Source: Sweltsa coloradensis (Eukaryota > Arthropoda > Insecta > Plecoptera > Chloroperlidae). From it: a stretch of 64,000 nt of DNA. Both the position numbers and the translations under genes were made by a program. The DNA lies in NCBI GenBank assembly GCA_024449915.1, contig JAMZAV010005004.1, positions 62,001-126,000 on the forward strand, read 5' to 3'. Shown here in pieces: positions 9,800-21,085 of this stretch. The first letter of the stretch is position 1, and each line of letters starts with the position of its first letter. Below the pieces are notes generated by a model. That model searched no databases and was not told the origin of the DNA. It saw nothing but the letters and a program-made list of their open reading frames with translations.

Positions 9800-11905
9800 G
9801 TCTTAGCATAACAAAAACTGTGGTGTCGTCAGCATACATAATAATTTTAAAAATTGTTGCTATATAGCTACAAATATCGTTGACGTAGAGGTGTAAAACA
9901 GAGGCCAACACAGATCCTTGAGGCACACCTGATGTGACCGGTAAATTATCAGATTTGGCACTGGCTAGTATTCGAGATGATTTAAATTTATTAGTAACAA
10001 ACTGAAAACGGTTACAAAGGGTACGACCTTATCCAATCCCAACATTCCTCTAAGACCACACAAACTAATTTTGGGGTCAGCAATATTGAATGGTCAATAC
10101 GTCAAAAGCTTTGCTTAAGTCTAAAAATAATCCGGGCATTATATTACCATTGTCTAAGGAGCCAGAATTGCGTTAGTAAATTCGAAGATGGCTGTTTCAG
10201 TTGATTTTTTAGCTCTAAAACCATGTTGCTGTTTGAAATAACATTTTTACTTTCACAGAAAGCAAACTATTCTCCTATGCAAGCTATTTCAAAAACTTTG
10301 AAAATACTGACAACAAAAGATATAGGTCTATATTTTTCATGTTTTGTTGATCCCCAGTTTTAAAGATTGGAACTACTTTCGCTATTTTCAACATAGCGGG
10401 AAAATACACCAGTTTAAAAGGGAAATTTTTTATTATAAGACACAGAGGAGCGACAATGAACCTTCTGATTGACCTCCAAGCGAACAGGTATTTCATCAGA
10501 TCCTGACGAATTCTTGTTGGATAAATCATTTAGTATGTCTAGCACTTCACCCTCAGTTACGTCCATTTAAAAAATATATTTTTTGTCATTGCACTGATTA
10601 GCGTTAAGTCTCTTGGTACTGGACCATACTCGTTACCAACGATTGAGCAACGTTTACAAAGTAGTTATTTTAGTTTCTGTGCTACCCCTGTGGGATCACT
10701 TATTATAGATCCATTGTCACTGTTTTTTAAAGAAATGTTTTTCACAATTTTGTTATTTTTTTCCAGTCTCATTTTAACAATGTTCCACAACGTTTTTGAT
10801 TTGTTCTGTGAGTTTCGAATTTTTGACGGTAGTACTTTTTTTTGGGCTTCTTGTATATGCGCACGGTAATTCTTTTTATAGTTTTCTTTTACCTTTTTTT
10901 TTGAGTCTACCGTTTTAAACATTTCATGTCATTATAAAGCTCTCTGAGGGTCCGTTTCATTGTCCACAATTCCTCATTACACAAGGGTTAGAGCCGCGGG
11001 TATTTTTAAAACACTACTCTTTAAGGGAAAACATAAGTAAAATACATTAAAAAATATTCATAAAGCATTCAAACATAGCGTTTGTTTTTACATAAACCAG
11101 AATAAACACCAGCCCAAGTCTCTTTTTCCAGCATTTCACTAAAGTTTCAATATTTGACTCGCTGAAAATTCTTTTTGGAAAACATTGCTTCCTCCTCAGT
11201 GTTGTTTGGGGGTCCAGGCAAGTGTTATTCCTGCGCTAAGTGGTCTAGAGAGTAAAGGCTCCGTGACATTGACAACCACATCACTTTGCTTCTATATTAG
11301 TAATGATATTATCAATGCAAGTACACCCGACCTGTATTTACATTGAAGCGAGTGACCTCATTTATCATGAAAATTCATCTTAAAACTATCGAATAATCAC
11401 GTAACTCGCTCCTAGTATCATAGCCTTTAGGAAATCGATATTAAAGTCGCCACACAAACAACGGGACTGTTAAACTCGTTCAGCTCTGTCAACATCGCAC
11501 CTAATTTTAAGAAACTGATTAAAATTTTCACACGGCCATGTTGAGTGGCGACCTGTATATCACAGCTATGACAACCTAGTAGAGCGTAACGGGTCCACAG
11601 ACGTATTGCAGAACACTCCATGATCTTTTCCGTGGAAATGTTTTTATTTTTGTTACATCCACAGTGTCTCTTGTGACACAGTTTAACAAAATACACACAC
11701 CCCATGTTTATAGTGTGCACGACACATCGCACTAGCAAGTTTGTAGCCTGCTATATTGAAACCTTCTTATTCATCTTTAACTAGCCAATGTTCAGTAAAA
11801 AAATGTCATAGTTGTTTTCCCTAAGAAAAATCTCCAATTCCACTTTTGTTCCTTATACACTGGATATTAAGATGGAGTATTTTTAAGGAATCTTTTTGAC
11901 GCGCT
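9800..11905 (-). pseudogene. LINE A ORF2 (endonuclease-reverse transcriptase), broken
   Basis: Endonuclease start, linker and reverse transcriptase blocks are recognisable but lie in several frames. The longest open pieces are 10665-10922 (SKKKVKENYKKNY, KTLWNIVKMRLE) and 10284-10529 (MLKIAKVVPIFKTGD). The RT catalytic YADD is readable on the minus strand near 9821-9838. ORF2 of this clade normally exceeds 900 codons; here no piece exceeds about 145. Confidence 0.8.
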
Positions 11906-12318
11906 TGATTGATTACCTCAAGGGTATCTCCTTCGAGGTCACCCGAAAAAACCAGCGGCCCTTTCTGCGCTCCCCTTCGGCCCGAAGTCTGCATTGAGAA
12001 GAGTAGCCTGCATTTCAAGTGGCACGCCCACTTTAAATGAACTATAATTTCCTTTGTTTTTTGTTTGTTCCCCCACACGTACTTTTTTCCAGGCTCCTTT
12101 TCTTTCAGGTAATTCATAACTTCGTCCGGGTAACACCTTCGTGCAACCTCCATAGGTGAAGCCATGACATCCGCTCCGCAACCCGGTAGAGACGCCGATG
12201 AGCCCCCGGTACTTGAGCCAACAATCACTTTAGTGCGCCGGTGCTTATATTTCACCTCTTGAAAACGCTCTTCTTCTGACTCGGGTTGAATTCTCTTGTT
12301 TTCTTTGTTTTTTTACTT

Positions 12319-13001
12319 TTATTGACTACTGCAGATGCAAAAGTTCCAGTCGAGAGGGAGTCGGAGAGTTTTGATTCCACTAAACACAACATTGTCATCC
12401 ACTTTTTCACGAGTTACCTCGCTGTTATCACCCCGTTTGTTTTTTTCGCTTATCTTTCCGTGTGTGTTGTCAAAGGGCGCCGACCAGTTGACACACAGCT
12501 TTAGAAGAACCAGACATAGGAGGAACGATGACGTCCCATGTTCGACTTGATCTGACGTCACACACTTATTGCGTGAATGTTTTCCCCGGGCCCCTTTCAT
12601 TGGCAACAGGCATCTGGAGATCTATAATTTTCCCCTTTAAGCAATTGTTACTAAAACCCCCTTTCATCGAGAAGCCGCTTCAGTAGTATGTTTTCACGTC
12701 TTAGAAAAACAACTTCTACCGCCCGGGTTTAAACTCCTCGGCCGTATGGGATGCACTAGTCTTGCTGCTCTCCGTCGACCCCACGCACAACACAGGCCGG
12801 GCACAGCCACGGGCTCGGCTCGTCTGAACTGTCGTTTGTGACACCCGCCCCTAAAAAGTTTAGGTTAGCACACTTGATGTGTGACCGGCTGCACAAAAGA
12901 CGCACTTTGATCCATTAACAACTTTTTTCGCACACTTGTAACACTTGTATACGGGTTTGTTGCGGAGCGAACTTCTGGCTTACCCAGTACGTCCGCCATT
13001 G
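12319..13001 (-). pseudogene. LINE A ORF1 with PHD-like finger, broken
   Basis: The minus strand reads ATGGCGGACGTACTGGG at the start. A cysteine-rich block YKCYKCAKKVVNGSKCVFC then continues in a shifted frame as SHIKCANL and WLCPAC. The C-x2-C, K-V, G-x-KC-x2-C, H-x2-C, W-x-C-x2-C order is that of a PHD finger, as found in ORF1 proteins of several CR1/RTE-like LINEs. One frameshift lies near 12885. Downstream ORF1 sequence is poorly conserved. Confidence 0.65.
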
Positions 13002-13005
13002 TACT

Positions 13006-14106
13006 GTGTGGGTAATAATAAAATAATGGTGGGACGACTAATAATTTTTTTGGTTGGCCTATGATGAAGTTCGTGGGTATTACTTTAGCCGGCAGTAGCC
13101 ACTCTGTAATTTTTAAACAAGTCTCAAAGTTGTAAAGAAGATAAAAAGAAAATACGAAATTTAACTAGAGTGTGAAATTCATTGTTTTAATTGACATCTG
13201 GGGTTCTTCAAGTTAAGGCCGCGTTTCCCTAACTTTGGTTTAGTCTTAAGAAAATTGTTATTGGTTTTATGGTTACAAGAAATCCGATATCCTGATTGGT
13301 TAGTAATGTTTCAGTGGCTGTTTATAATGAAATTACTCCTTTTCATTGGTCGCCGTATAAATAACAAAACGTCTGATTGGTCCGTCATAAGAATGGTTTT
13401 GTTTTTAACAATTTCTTAGGACAAAACGTAAACAATTTAACACGTATTTCCTATCCCTTATAACTAAACCAATTTGTGGGAACGCGCCTACCAGCTGAAA
13501 TAATAACAAAGACATCTGATTGGAAGAAGAAAGAGAAGGGAGCCTGCCATCTAAACTCATAAATGACGTATTAAATCACGGTCTCATGTGTAGACGCACG
13601 GTCTTTTAATGACTGCATTTAAAGTGGAAGGACTTAAGTAAACGTAGTCCTAGGACAGGCAATCACCATCTAGACGCGTGCACCAACAACGCTACTACAC
13701 ATAGATATTAGATCACTTTCTTGTGATTTCGACTCGAACACTTTCCACATTTTATACTCTCTCTCTACTCCATGCTCTAGTTTTCTGCTTGTAACAATTC
13801 CATAAAGGAAGCCTTCCATGAGACGATTTTCAAATCACGCCAGCGCCCTCTATATCGCTGCGCAGCAAAGCATTATGGGAGAAAGGGCATTTCACGCGAA
13901 TGCCTTTTGTGCCATATGCTCGGTGTGTGGAGAACTGCAGTTTCCCAACAATGGCAGCGCAGTCCACCACAACTCAATCATATGCATTTATCATGGTTGC
14001 ACCTTTCTCCTTTTGCAACGAGCCGCGCATGCGCGTTATAATTAATTTAAATGGTGCTATTCACTAAAACGTAAAAAAAACAATTCAACGATCTCTTATA
14101 TTTCGT
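13006..14106. other. Non-coding stretch with clustered CCAAT-like boxes
   Basis: No gene is seen. GATTGG or CATTGG (inverted CCAAT) occurs at least four times between about 13290 and 13520. Upstream of the LINE A start this could be promoter-like or LINE 5' UTR. The stretch is otherwise unannotatable. Confidence 0.3.
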
Positions 14107-15920
14107 GATGGATGGATGGTTCCCTCAGGTGTTTTGGCAGCCGCTCTTGTTTCGCTCAACTGCATTGCGTTCTAACGGTCACTTAACGCGTCCAACGCTT
14201 GAAAGTGGGTAGGACCAGGAGTAACTAGGACCTACCTTATATTGTGTGTTGGTTCCCTCAGGTGTTGGCATTCCGCTACTTCGTTCACTGGTGCCGTGGC
14301 GATTCCTAACGGTCACTATCGTCCAACGCATTGAAGTGGCTAGGACCAGGAGTAACTAGGACCTACCTTATATTGTGTGTTGGTTCCCTCAGGTGTGTGC
14401 AGCCGCTCTTCGCTCACTGGCTAGTGCGATTCTAACGGGTCACGTACCGTCCAACGCATTAGAAGTGGTAGACCAGGAGTAACTAGGACGCCACCTATAT
14501 ATTGTGTGTTGGTTCCCTCAGTGTTGTGCAGCCGCTCTTCGCTCAACTGGCAGTGCCGTTCTAACGGTCACTACCGTCCAGACGGCATATGAGTGGGTAG
14601 TCCAGGGAGTGAACTCGGACCCACCTTATATTGTGTGTTGTTCCCTCAGTTGTTGTGCAGCCGCTCTTCATTCACTTGCTATTGCATTCTTAACGGTCCC
14701 GTACCGTCAACGCCTGAAGTGGGTATGGAACACTGAGTAACTAGGACCCTCATTTATTTGTGTTTGTTCCCTCAGGTGTTGTGCAGCGCGCTTCGGCTCA
14801 CTGGGCAGTGCGTCCTAACAGGACACGTACCGTCCAACGCCTTGAAGTGGAGTAGGGCCAGGAGCAACTCTGACCTACCTTATATTGTGTGGTTGGGTTC
14901 CCTCAGGTGTTGTGCAGGACCCGCTCTTCATTTCAACTGGCAGTGCGATTCTAACGGTCACGTACCGTCCAACTCATTGAAATGGGTAGTACCGAGTAAA
15001 CTAGGACCTACTATATTGTGTGTTGGTTTCCCGGTCAGGTGTTGTGCGCCGCTCTTTCGCTCAACGGCAGTGCGATTCTACGGTCCACGTACCGTCCAAC
15101 GCAGTTGAAGTGTTAGGACCAGGAGTACTATGACATACCTGGTATTGTGTGTTGTCCCTCAGGGTGTTGTGGCAGCGCCTCTCTATCGCTCCAACTGTCA
15201 GTGGCGATTCTAACGGTCAAGTACGCGTCCAAACGCCTTAAAGTGGTAGGACCCAGGATAACTAGGCCCACTTTATTTGTGTGTTGTTTCCCTTCAGGTG
15301 TTGTGCAGGACCGCTCTTCATTCAACTGGCAGTTGCGATTTCTAACGGTCACGTCCGTCCCAACGCCTTAAAAGTGGGTAGGGTTTAGGAGTACTGGACC
15401 TACCTTATATTGTGGCTTGTTCCATCAGGTGTTTGTGCAGCCGCTCTTCGCTCAACTGGCAGTGTGCTATTCTAACGGTCACGTACCGTCCAACTCATTG
15501 AAAGTGGGATGACCAGGAGTAACTAGGACATACCTTTATATTGTGTGTTGGTTCCCGTCAGTGTTTGTGCAGTCGCTCTTCAATTCAACTGGGCAGTGCG
15601 ATTCTAAACGGTCAAGTACCGTCCAAACGCATTGAAGTGGTTAGGTTGAGGGTACTATGACCTAATCCTTATATTGTTTGTTTGGTTCCCTCGGTGTTTT
15701 GGCAGCCGGCTCTTCTGCTAACTGGCAGTGCGATCTCTAACGGTCCGTAACCGTCCAAACGCATTTGAAGTGGGTAAGAGACCGAAGTAAACTAGGACCT
15801 ACTTATATTGGGTGGTGGTTCCCTCAGGTGTTTGTGCAGCCCGCTCTTCGCTCAACTGTAGGCAGTGCGTTCTAACGGTCACGTAACGCGTCCAACGCAT
15901 TGAAAGTGGGTAGGACGAGC
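14107..15920 (+). repeat. Satellite array, about 14 units of about 130 bp
   Basis: GGTTCCCTCAGGTGTTGTGCA recurs about every 130 bp (near 14117, 14250, 14380, 14511, 14639, 14765, 14896 and onward to 15818). Each unit also contains CCGCTCTTCGCTCAACTGG, TCTAACGGTCACGTACCGTC and GGACCAGGAGTAACTAGGAC. The units differ mainly by single-base insertions and deletions rather than substitutions, which is unusual for a satellite. Short open frames here are not genes. Confidence 0.9.
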
Positions 15921-16390
15921 TGTGGAGAGCCGTTGTACATAGGACGGGTGTCTCACGAGGGAACTACTACCGTGGGCAAGGTACTCAACAAAAACATTTT
16001 ACTTTTGACAATTACACTCTTACGGCCTTATTGCCTCGATTCCTCTACTTTTGTAAAAATCTTACCCCCTCACCCGCCCGTGGTAACCAAAAACAAACAC
16101 CAGTTTACTAAGAAGTAAGAATGTTTGTTTATAAGGTTTTGCATTCCCGGGACACAGGAATACGGTTATTACCTATAATTAGAGATACAAGTTTTGAGCG
16201 TTTTAGGTTTTTGATGCTACGAAATGCTAATTTTACTAAAAATAATGTTTTTAATGCCTATTGAGAACTAGTTTATCAATGTATTCTAGCATTTTATATG
16301 ACTATTATATTGAATTTAAATGTTCCTATAATTCATCATTTACCATTAGAAGTGTAAGAAACACCCTACATTTAGGGTTTTGGTGGAAGG
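15921..16390. other. AT-rich spacer
   Basis: Nothing recognised between the satellite and LINE C. TGCTACGAAATGCTAA near 16214 and TGCTACAAAATGCTAA near 16402 are related and may mark a small duplication. Confidence 0.35.
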
Positions 16391-17940
16391 GAAACCAATT
16401 TATGCTACAAAATGCTAAATATTATTGAAGATGAAGGAGGAATAGCAAGTACACAGCATGGGTTTCGTAAGGGTTATTCTTGCGAAACTCAGGTAACAGG
16501 TTTCACTCAGGACATAGCTGATACACTTGATAATAATGGTAGGGTTGATGCAATATTTATTGACTTTCAAAAAGCATTTGACAAAGTAACACATAAGATT
16601 TTAATGGAGAAATTCGGCAACAAAATAAGAAATATAAAATATTGTGAAATGGGTTGGGGACTTTTTGAGTAATAGAACTCAAAGAGTAAGAGTAGGGAAT
16701 GCAATTTCAGAAGAGATTGACGTTACTTCCGGAGTACCTCAAGGCAGTGTGCTAGGACCAAATTTGTTTATTATTTTTATAGATGATATACAGATAGGAA
16801 TTAAATCAAAGGTTAGACTTTTTGCGGATGATGGAGTGTTATACAGGGAAATAACGAAAGAAGAAGATGTTAACATAATTAAAGAAGACTTGACAGTAAT
16901 TGAAAAGTGGGTAGATATATATAAATTGGGTTTGAATGTGAGTAAATGCAAGGTTATTTCATTTAACAGAGCTAAGAAAAAAGCGGAAATAAATTATAAG
17001 TTGTGTGGTAAAACACTAGATATTGTCATCAAGTACAAATACTTGGGAATGTTCTTGGATAACAATTTAGATTGGGGACAACATGTTGAACATATAAGTA
17101 AAAAATCAATAAATTCACTAAATTTTGTAATGAGACAGCTAAAAAGAGTTCACGCAGAAATTAAAGCTAAAGCATATAAATCTCTAATAAGACCAATTTT
17201 GGAATATGGAAGTGCGATATGGGACCCTTATAAGGATAAACATATAAAAGCATTAGACAAGGTTCAGCGATTAGCAGCAAGGAGAGTAACTGGAAAAGTA
17301 AAGAGGTGGAGATGGATAACTGATTCTAAGGGAAGGAGGATAAGAACTTATGATAGTGTTACTAAAATGATAGAAGATTTAGGATGGGATTCTCTGAAGA
17401 CGAGAAGAAGGAGAAATACACTGTGTAACTTATTTCGTGCTACGAAAGGAATGGAGGGATGGAATGAGATCAGTGGAAAAATTGCAAAAGGATTTTACAA
17501 AGGGAGGAAAGACCATAACTGGAAGTTAGAATGTAATGGGTCAAAGAAGGATGTTGGGAGGTGGTCATTTCTCAACAGAACAATTGTGGAATGGAATAAA
17601 TTGCCAGCTGCAGCTGTTGAGGAATCCAAAGTGAAAAGTTTCAGAAAATGTTTGGAGGAAGTAGATAAAGAATAATATTTGTTAGGTCATTGTTTGTTAA
17701 TTTTGATATTGTAATTAATTGTTAATTAAAAAGAAATGTGTTAAGGATGTTTGGAAGAGGTATACATAGAATACCATTTATGATGTTTAACGTGTTGATA
17801 CTGTAATTAATTGTTAATTTTAAAAGAAAATTGTTGAGTTAAGATAAAAATGTTGGATAGCCTACTTGCCACCATGTATAAATAATACATATTAAATTTT
17901 GCAAGGTATACAATAAATAAATAAATAAATGTGTAAAAAT
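16391..17940 (+). mobile_element. LINE C, 5'-truncated, ending in (AATA)n
   Basis: A reverse transcriptase and C-terminal region (16412-17675) are followed by a 3' UTR of about 250 bp. The tail is CAATAAATAAATAAATAAATG at 17910-17932. No endonuclease or 5' part is attached, which fits 5' truncation during target-primed reverse transcription. Confidence 0.85.
16412..17675 (+). pseudogene. LINE C reverse transcriptase, one frameshift
   Basis: The first frame (16412-16672) has QHGFRKGYSCETQ and IFIDFQKAFDKVTHKIL (RT motif A). The second frame (from 16644) begins KWVGDFLSNRTQRVRVGN and continues SGVPQGSVLGP (motif B), FADD (motif C) and the carboxy-terminal segment with KSLIRPILEYGSAIWDPY. The two frames overlap near 16645-16672, so a single small indel around 16650 separates them. 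The C-terminal part is open for 343 codons. The style matches CR1/L2-like clades. Being 5'-truncated, it is a dead copy, but the RT C-terminal half is well preserved and hence fairly young. Confidence 0.85.
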
Positions 17941-18049
17941 TCATGCTAAATATTCTAAATTTAAATGCAAAAAAACGGATCTCTACCTATTATCCTTCAC
18001 ACCACGTCTCTCTCCGCGTAGCTTATGGATCCGTATCCGGCCAAATTGC

Positions 18050-18600
18050 TAACTTTGTATGAAGGTGAAATATCATTGGAGGGTTCAATAACTGTGGTGT
18101 TACTTCTAATTTTTATTTTGATTACGTACATCCTGAGACCATCCCTGAGATAGCCTGGCAGCTGGACCCTGGAAAAGTCGTAGCCATGCCCGCTTAGTAT
18201 TCACATACTAATGGAGATGGTGGCGGACTTGAATTTCACTCAGAAAAATTGGAACTCTGTCTCGTGGAAATAACTTTTTGGACCTAATATTCATTGGTAA
18301 TCCTGACATTGAGACCGTTTTCTCCAAAATCGCAAAACCAGCAGTAGTGTCGGACGATATTACTTTCAGTTGTACCGTTGAGTGACTATATTAGTCACTC
18401 GACGGTTGTTCATTTAAACTACCAAAAATCACTTTGAATCGAAAACCGAGAATAGAATCTCAACTCAATTGGCGCAAAGCTGACCTCAATGCCTTGAAAG
18501 CTGAGCTCTACAGAAAACTGTGGTGTGTGTGAATGACCATCATGATGTAATGGACAGATGTAACATTTCCTACCAGATCCTTAACCCTTGAACACACCCA
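18050..18600 (+). pseudogene. LINE endonuclease fragment
   Basis: Around 18256-18370 the plus strand reads GTLSRGNNFLDLIFIGNPD and then VVSDDITFSC. This is the typical end of an AP-type LINE endonuclease: a RGNNxLDLIF motif and a final SD(H)-type motif, here SDD. Sequence on either side is consistent with LINE linker but broken by stops. It may be a separate element from LINE C. Confidence 0.6.
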
Positions 18601-19084
18601 TTTTAAGACATTCTGTAGCCCCATATACACCAAGAAATCCCAAAAATCTCCAAAAACTGTTTCCCCTCCCCTTCTTTTAACCCAATTGTGTGATTTTGTA
18701 GTCCATTCTCACTTGCATTCGAAATATTTTTTAAAGCAGAACTCGATGTGCTACTTTTTCGCGTGTTTTGACGAGCGTGACATTAATTGCACCATGGCAG
18801 GCCTTACACGAAAAATTATGTTTAAGCAAATTATTAGCTTTAATTAAGAATATCGGGCATATAAATTGCTACATGCTATTGCTATTCATGCCATCTCTGA
18901 TTCTCTTTAAAAAATATAAAGCTAACTGTTTGTACCTTGATTTATCGCAATGAATAATAACTAGAAATTTGTTGTTTTTGTTAGTAAGAGCACTTACCCG
19001 ACAGGCTGGTCCCATGTTCAGCCCCCGTAGTAGCGATTAGAAAAAATCCAAATAACCTCGACATGCTACTATTGTTTTGTTATT
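18601..19084. other. Non-coding, nothing recognised
   Basis: No gene or repeat landmark. A 61-codon frame at 18768 has no recognisable domain. Confidence 0.35.
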
Positions 19085-19715
19085 TATATTCGCCTCTAAA
19101 AGTTGCAGATATGCGCTCTGGCGGAGAAGCGCTCAACTGGAGGTTTGGGGTAACTTCTACCGCGCGTATGCTTTTTCACACAGATATTTGTATTACGATT
19201 GCATTAGTTTTGGGACTGTTGGCGATATAAATACATGCAACAGTCCACAATATTGATGTTTGCTATAAACAAGAATACTGAAATAGAGTAAAAAACGACG
19301 TCTCAATATATCCATTGATCTTGAAAACGTTTAATTTTGCAAGTCAATGAAGTGACAAAATGTTGAGGATTGGGCTTTCATCATTGATTTTATTGGCGAA
19401 ATTGACATGTCATACTCATAATAATATGTATTAATGTATTTATTTTATTTATTTATTTAACGTTTATCCTGTTCATTTAAAAATGATTTACAATGGCGAT
19501 ATTGTTCATGATATTTTACGTCAAAACTTTTACAGTCTCCTGGTATAAAAGTACAACATATACAAAGGCCCCGGGGATCCATGAAGAATTCAAGTCCTTT
19601 TTTGGTGACCTTTGCGTAATAATATCGCCATTGTGACACCACGATAATATTTAAAACTGAATATAATTTACGACCATGCATGTATGTAGGGTACTTAGGC
19701 AACCAAGCCTAACTA
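19085..19715 (+). repeat. Long inverted repeat pair, right copy
   Basis: Inverted match to 6965-7600, about 12 kb apart. The minus strand of this copy is open from 19702 to 19457 (81 codons, including FIPGDCKSFDVKYHEQYRH). The equivalent frame in the left copy is interrupted. The ATAAATAAATAAA-type run near 19440 is shared by both copies. Confidence 0.8.
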
Positions 19716-20169
19716 GTTTTAAGCAAATATACTTCCATAATTATGTTAACTAAACATTCATGTACTGATGACCGTTTTTTAATTACGTATTTAGGGAATT
19801 TTTCGCAGTGATTCTGTTTTTATTTGTCAATGTAAACATCACTCAGACGTTTAATTAGACGAGGGAGCGGAGCGACTGTGGATACAATTCAACTCAAACG
19901 GGTCTTTGTCGTGATTAATTTGTCTGTTTGTTAAATGTTAGATGTTGGTATGTCAGGTCCCATACGGCCGAACGGCCAAAAAGGTTGAGCTGAAATTTTA
20001 AATATACATCCGTGACCAGATAATTGAGAACTGCCTTCCAAATGAGCAAAATCCATTGTGATATAAATCTACAAGAAATAATAAAATGAAAAATATACTG
20101 GAAATGTGTAGGTTTCATTTTAACTACAGTGCCTTTGTTCTTGAAGAAGTCATTTTTATCTTTTTTGTC
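19716..20169. other. Non-coding with family A2-like motif
   Basis: TTAGACGAGGGAGCGGAGCG at about 19854 resembles the start seen at 28960 and 42395. The rest is AT-rich and unassigned. Confidence 0.35.
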
Positions 20170-20432
20170 AGGCCGTGATTACATGCAGTGACCAAGGTGT
20201 ATCGAATCTTGCACGCTCAAGTTTTCCCTAAATTCCGCTGGGAGATTGAGAATACCTTGCAATCTTTACTCGTGTTTCGTACCGGCTATGTTTTCCATAG
20301 TATTGTATGCATTTCAAATATGTTTTATAATTTTTTAAATACATTCCAGAAATTCAAAAATCTTTGCTGACCGGGGGTTTGAACCTAGGTCTTTCACATT
20401 TCGGGTATAAGGGCGCCATAGCCAACTAGACA
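20170..20432. repeat. Composite tRNA-like SINE, copy 1 (family F)
   Basis: Minus-strand head with TAGTTGGCTATGGCGCCC (A box region) and GGTTCAAACCCCCGGTC (B box) at 20370-20430. The body, GTACCGGCTATGTTTTCCAT and CCTTGCAATCTTTACTCG, is shared with 59540-59860 and 63600-63985. Confidence 0.65.
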
Positions 20433-20686
20433 AGGAATTGCCAAAGTCGTTGTTAGACGAGTGACCGAGCCATGTGCTAAGTACCCGGGAACATTTGCAT
20501 TTACGTTTGATAATAATATAGGTATACATAATAGGGTTTTGAGTTTAGTCGGTATAAGGGCGCGTCAACTGTAAGCCCATAATGCGCCACTCTAGCCTAT
20601 GATAGGCTAGAGAGACAAGGTACTCATGGCTCAATCACTCGTCTTACAACGACTTTGGTCTTTTCCTAGTAAATAGTTATATTCTA
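20427..20686. mobile_element. Small TIR element (family A2)
   Basis: AAGTCGTTGTTAGACGAGTG near 20441 is mirrored by CACTCGTCTTACAACGACTT near 20637, with GAGCCATGTGCTAAGTACC / GGTACTCATGGCTCAAT next inward. The right end finishes in TTTTCCTAGTA. It is about 260 bp, has no coding capacity and contains an S1 tail on the minus strand (20550-20615). Confidence 0.65.
20550..20615 (-). repeat. SINE S1 tail fragment, copy p
   Basis: The reverse complement carries CTAGAGTGGCGCATTATGGG and a GTTGACGCGCCC tail, the standard 3' part of S1. Confidence 0.65.
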
Positions 20687-20700
20687 ATTTGAATTATAAT

Positions 20701-21085
20701 ACCTAGCCAACGGTTTAGCCGGTTTCTACTCGAACACCGAAGTTAAGCAACATACGGGCGTGGTCAGGGGTAGAGTGGGTGAACGCTCTGACCTGCTGAC
20801 GGAGGGTTCGAGAGCTAGTGTAACGGCTTCGTTCTCCTCGACGTCTGCTCGGCAGTCCGGGTTAGTGGAGGAACCTACATGACTGTCAAGGTTACACCGT
20901 CCTATCGGATAGGACGTTAAGCCGTTGGTCCCCTTGGAACTTTTCGAAATGAGTAGGCTACGTGCCGGTACCGGGTTTCCCTTTCTCCCTTCTATTCATA
21001 CTTCATCCTCATCTTACACCACTCATCACGAATTGAATAACCTTTGTGCCATAATATGAGACGTTAAGCAATATCATAATCAATC
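20701..21085 (+). repeat. 5S rRNA-derived SINE, intact copy
   Basis: The first 90 bp resemble 5S rRNA: CGAACACCGAAGTTAAGCAA, then GGGCGTGGTCAG and a GGGTAGAGTGGGTGAACGC box-C-like segment. This part includes the internal RNA polymerase III promoter. The body has CGTTCTCCTCGACGTCTGCT and CGGATAGGACGTTAAGCCG, and the 3' end is ATGAGACGTTAAGCAATATC with a (AATC)n tail. The family resembles SINE3-type elements. A second copy is at 51266-52330. Confidence 0.8.

Larger units (their letters stand above)
8890..13005 (-). mobile_element. LINE A, nearly full-length CR1/Jockey-type, decayed
   Basis: On the minus strand the parts lie in the expected order. An ATG near 13000 and a PHD-like ORF1 (12955-12788) come first. 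The ORF2 start with LKILHLNIQCIRNK (about 11860-11905) and an endonuclease segment with LTEHWL and GGVCIF (about 11690-11800) follow. Then come a lysine-rich linker (10922-10665), RT with VVPIFKTGD (about 10350), SGVPQGSVL (about 9900-9945) and YADD (about 9826), a 3' UTR and a terminal (ATTTC)n tract at 8897-8918. That tract is (GAAAT)n on the coding strand. A second 3' end of the same family is at 22540-22822. Frames are broken in many places, so it is not active. Confidence 0.85.

Noticed and set aside
12286..12504. Plus-strand frame with a signal-peptide-like start
   Set aside because: It is antisense to LINE A ORF1 territory, has no splice signals or homology that I recognise, and its hydrophobic start is AT-rich chance sequence.
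14504..15371. Several frames of 74-116 codons in 14.5-15.4 kb
   Set aside because: They fall within the satellite and arise from its indel pattern; the repeat unit is non-coding.
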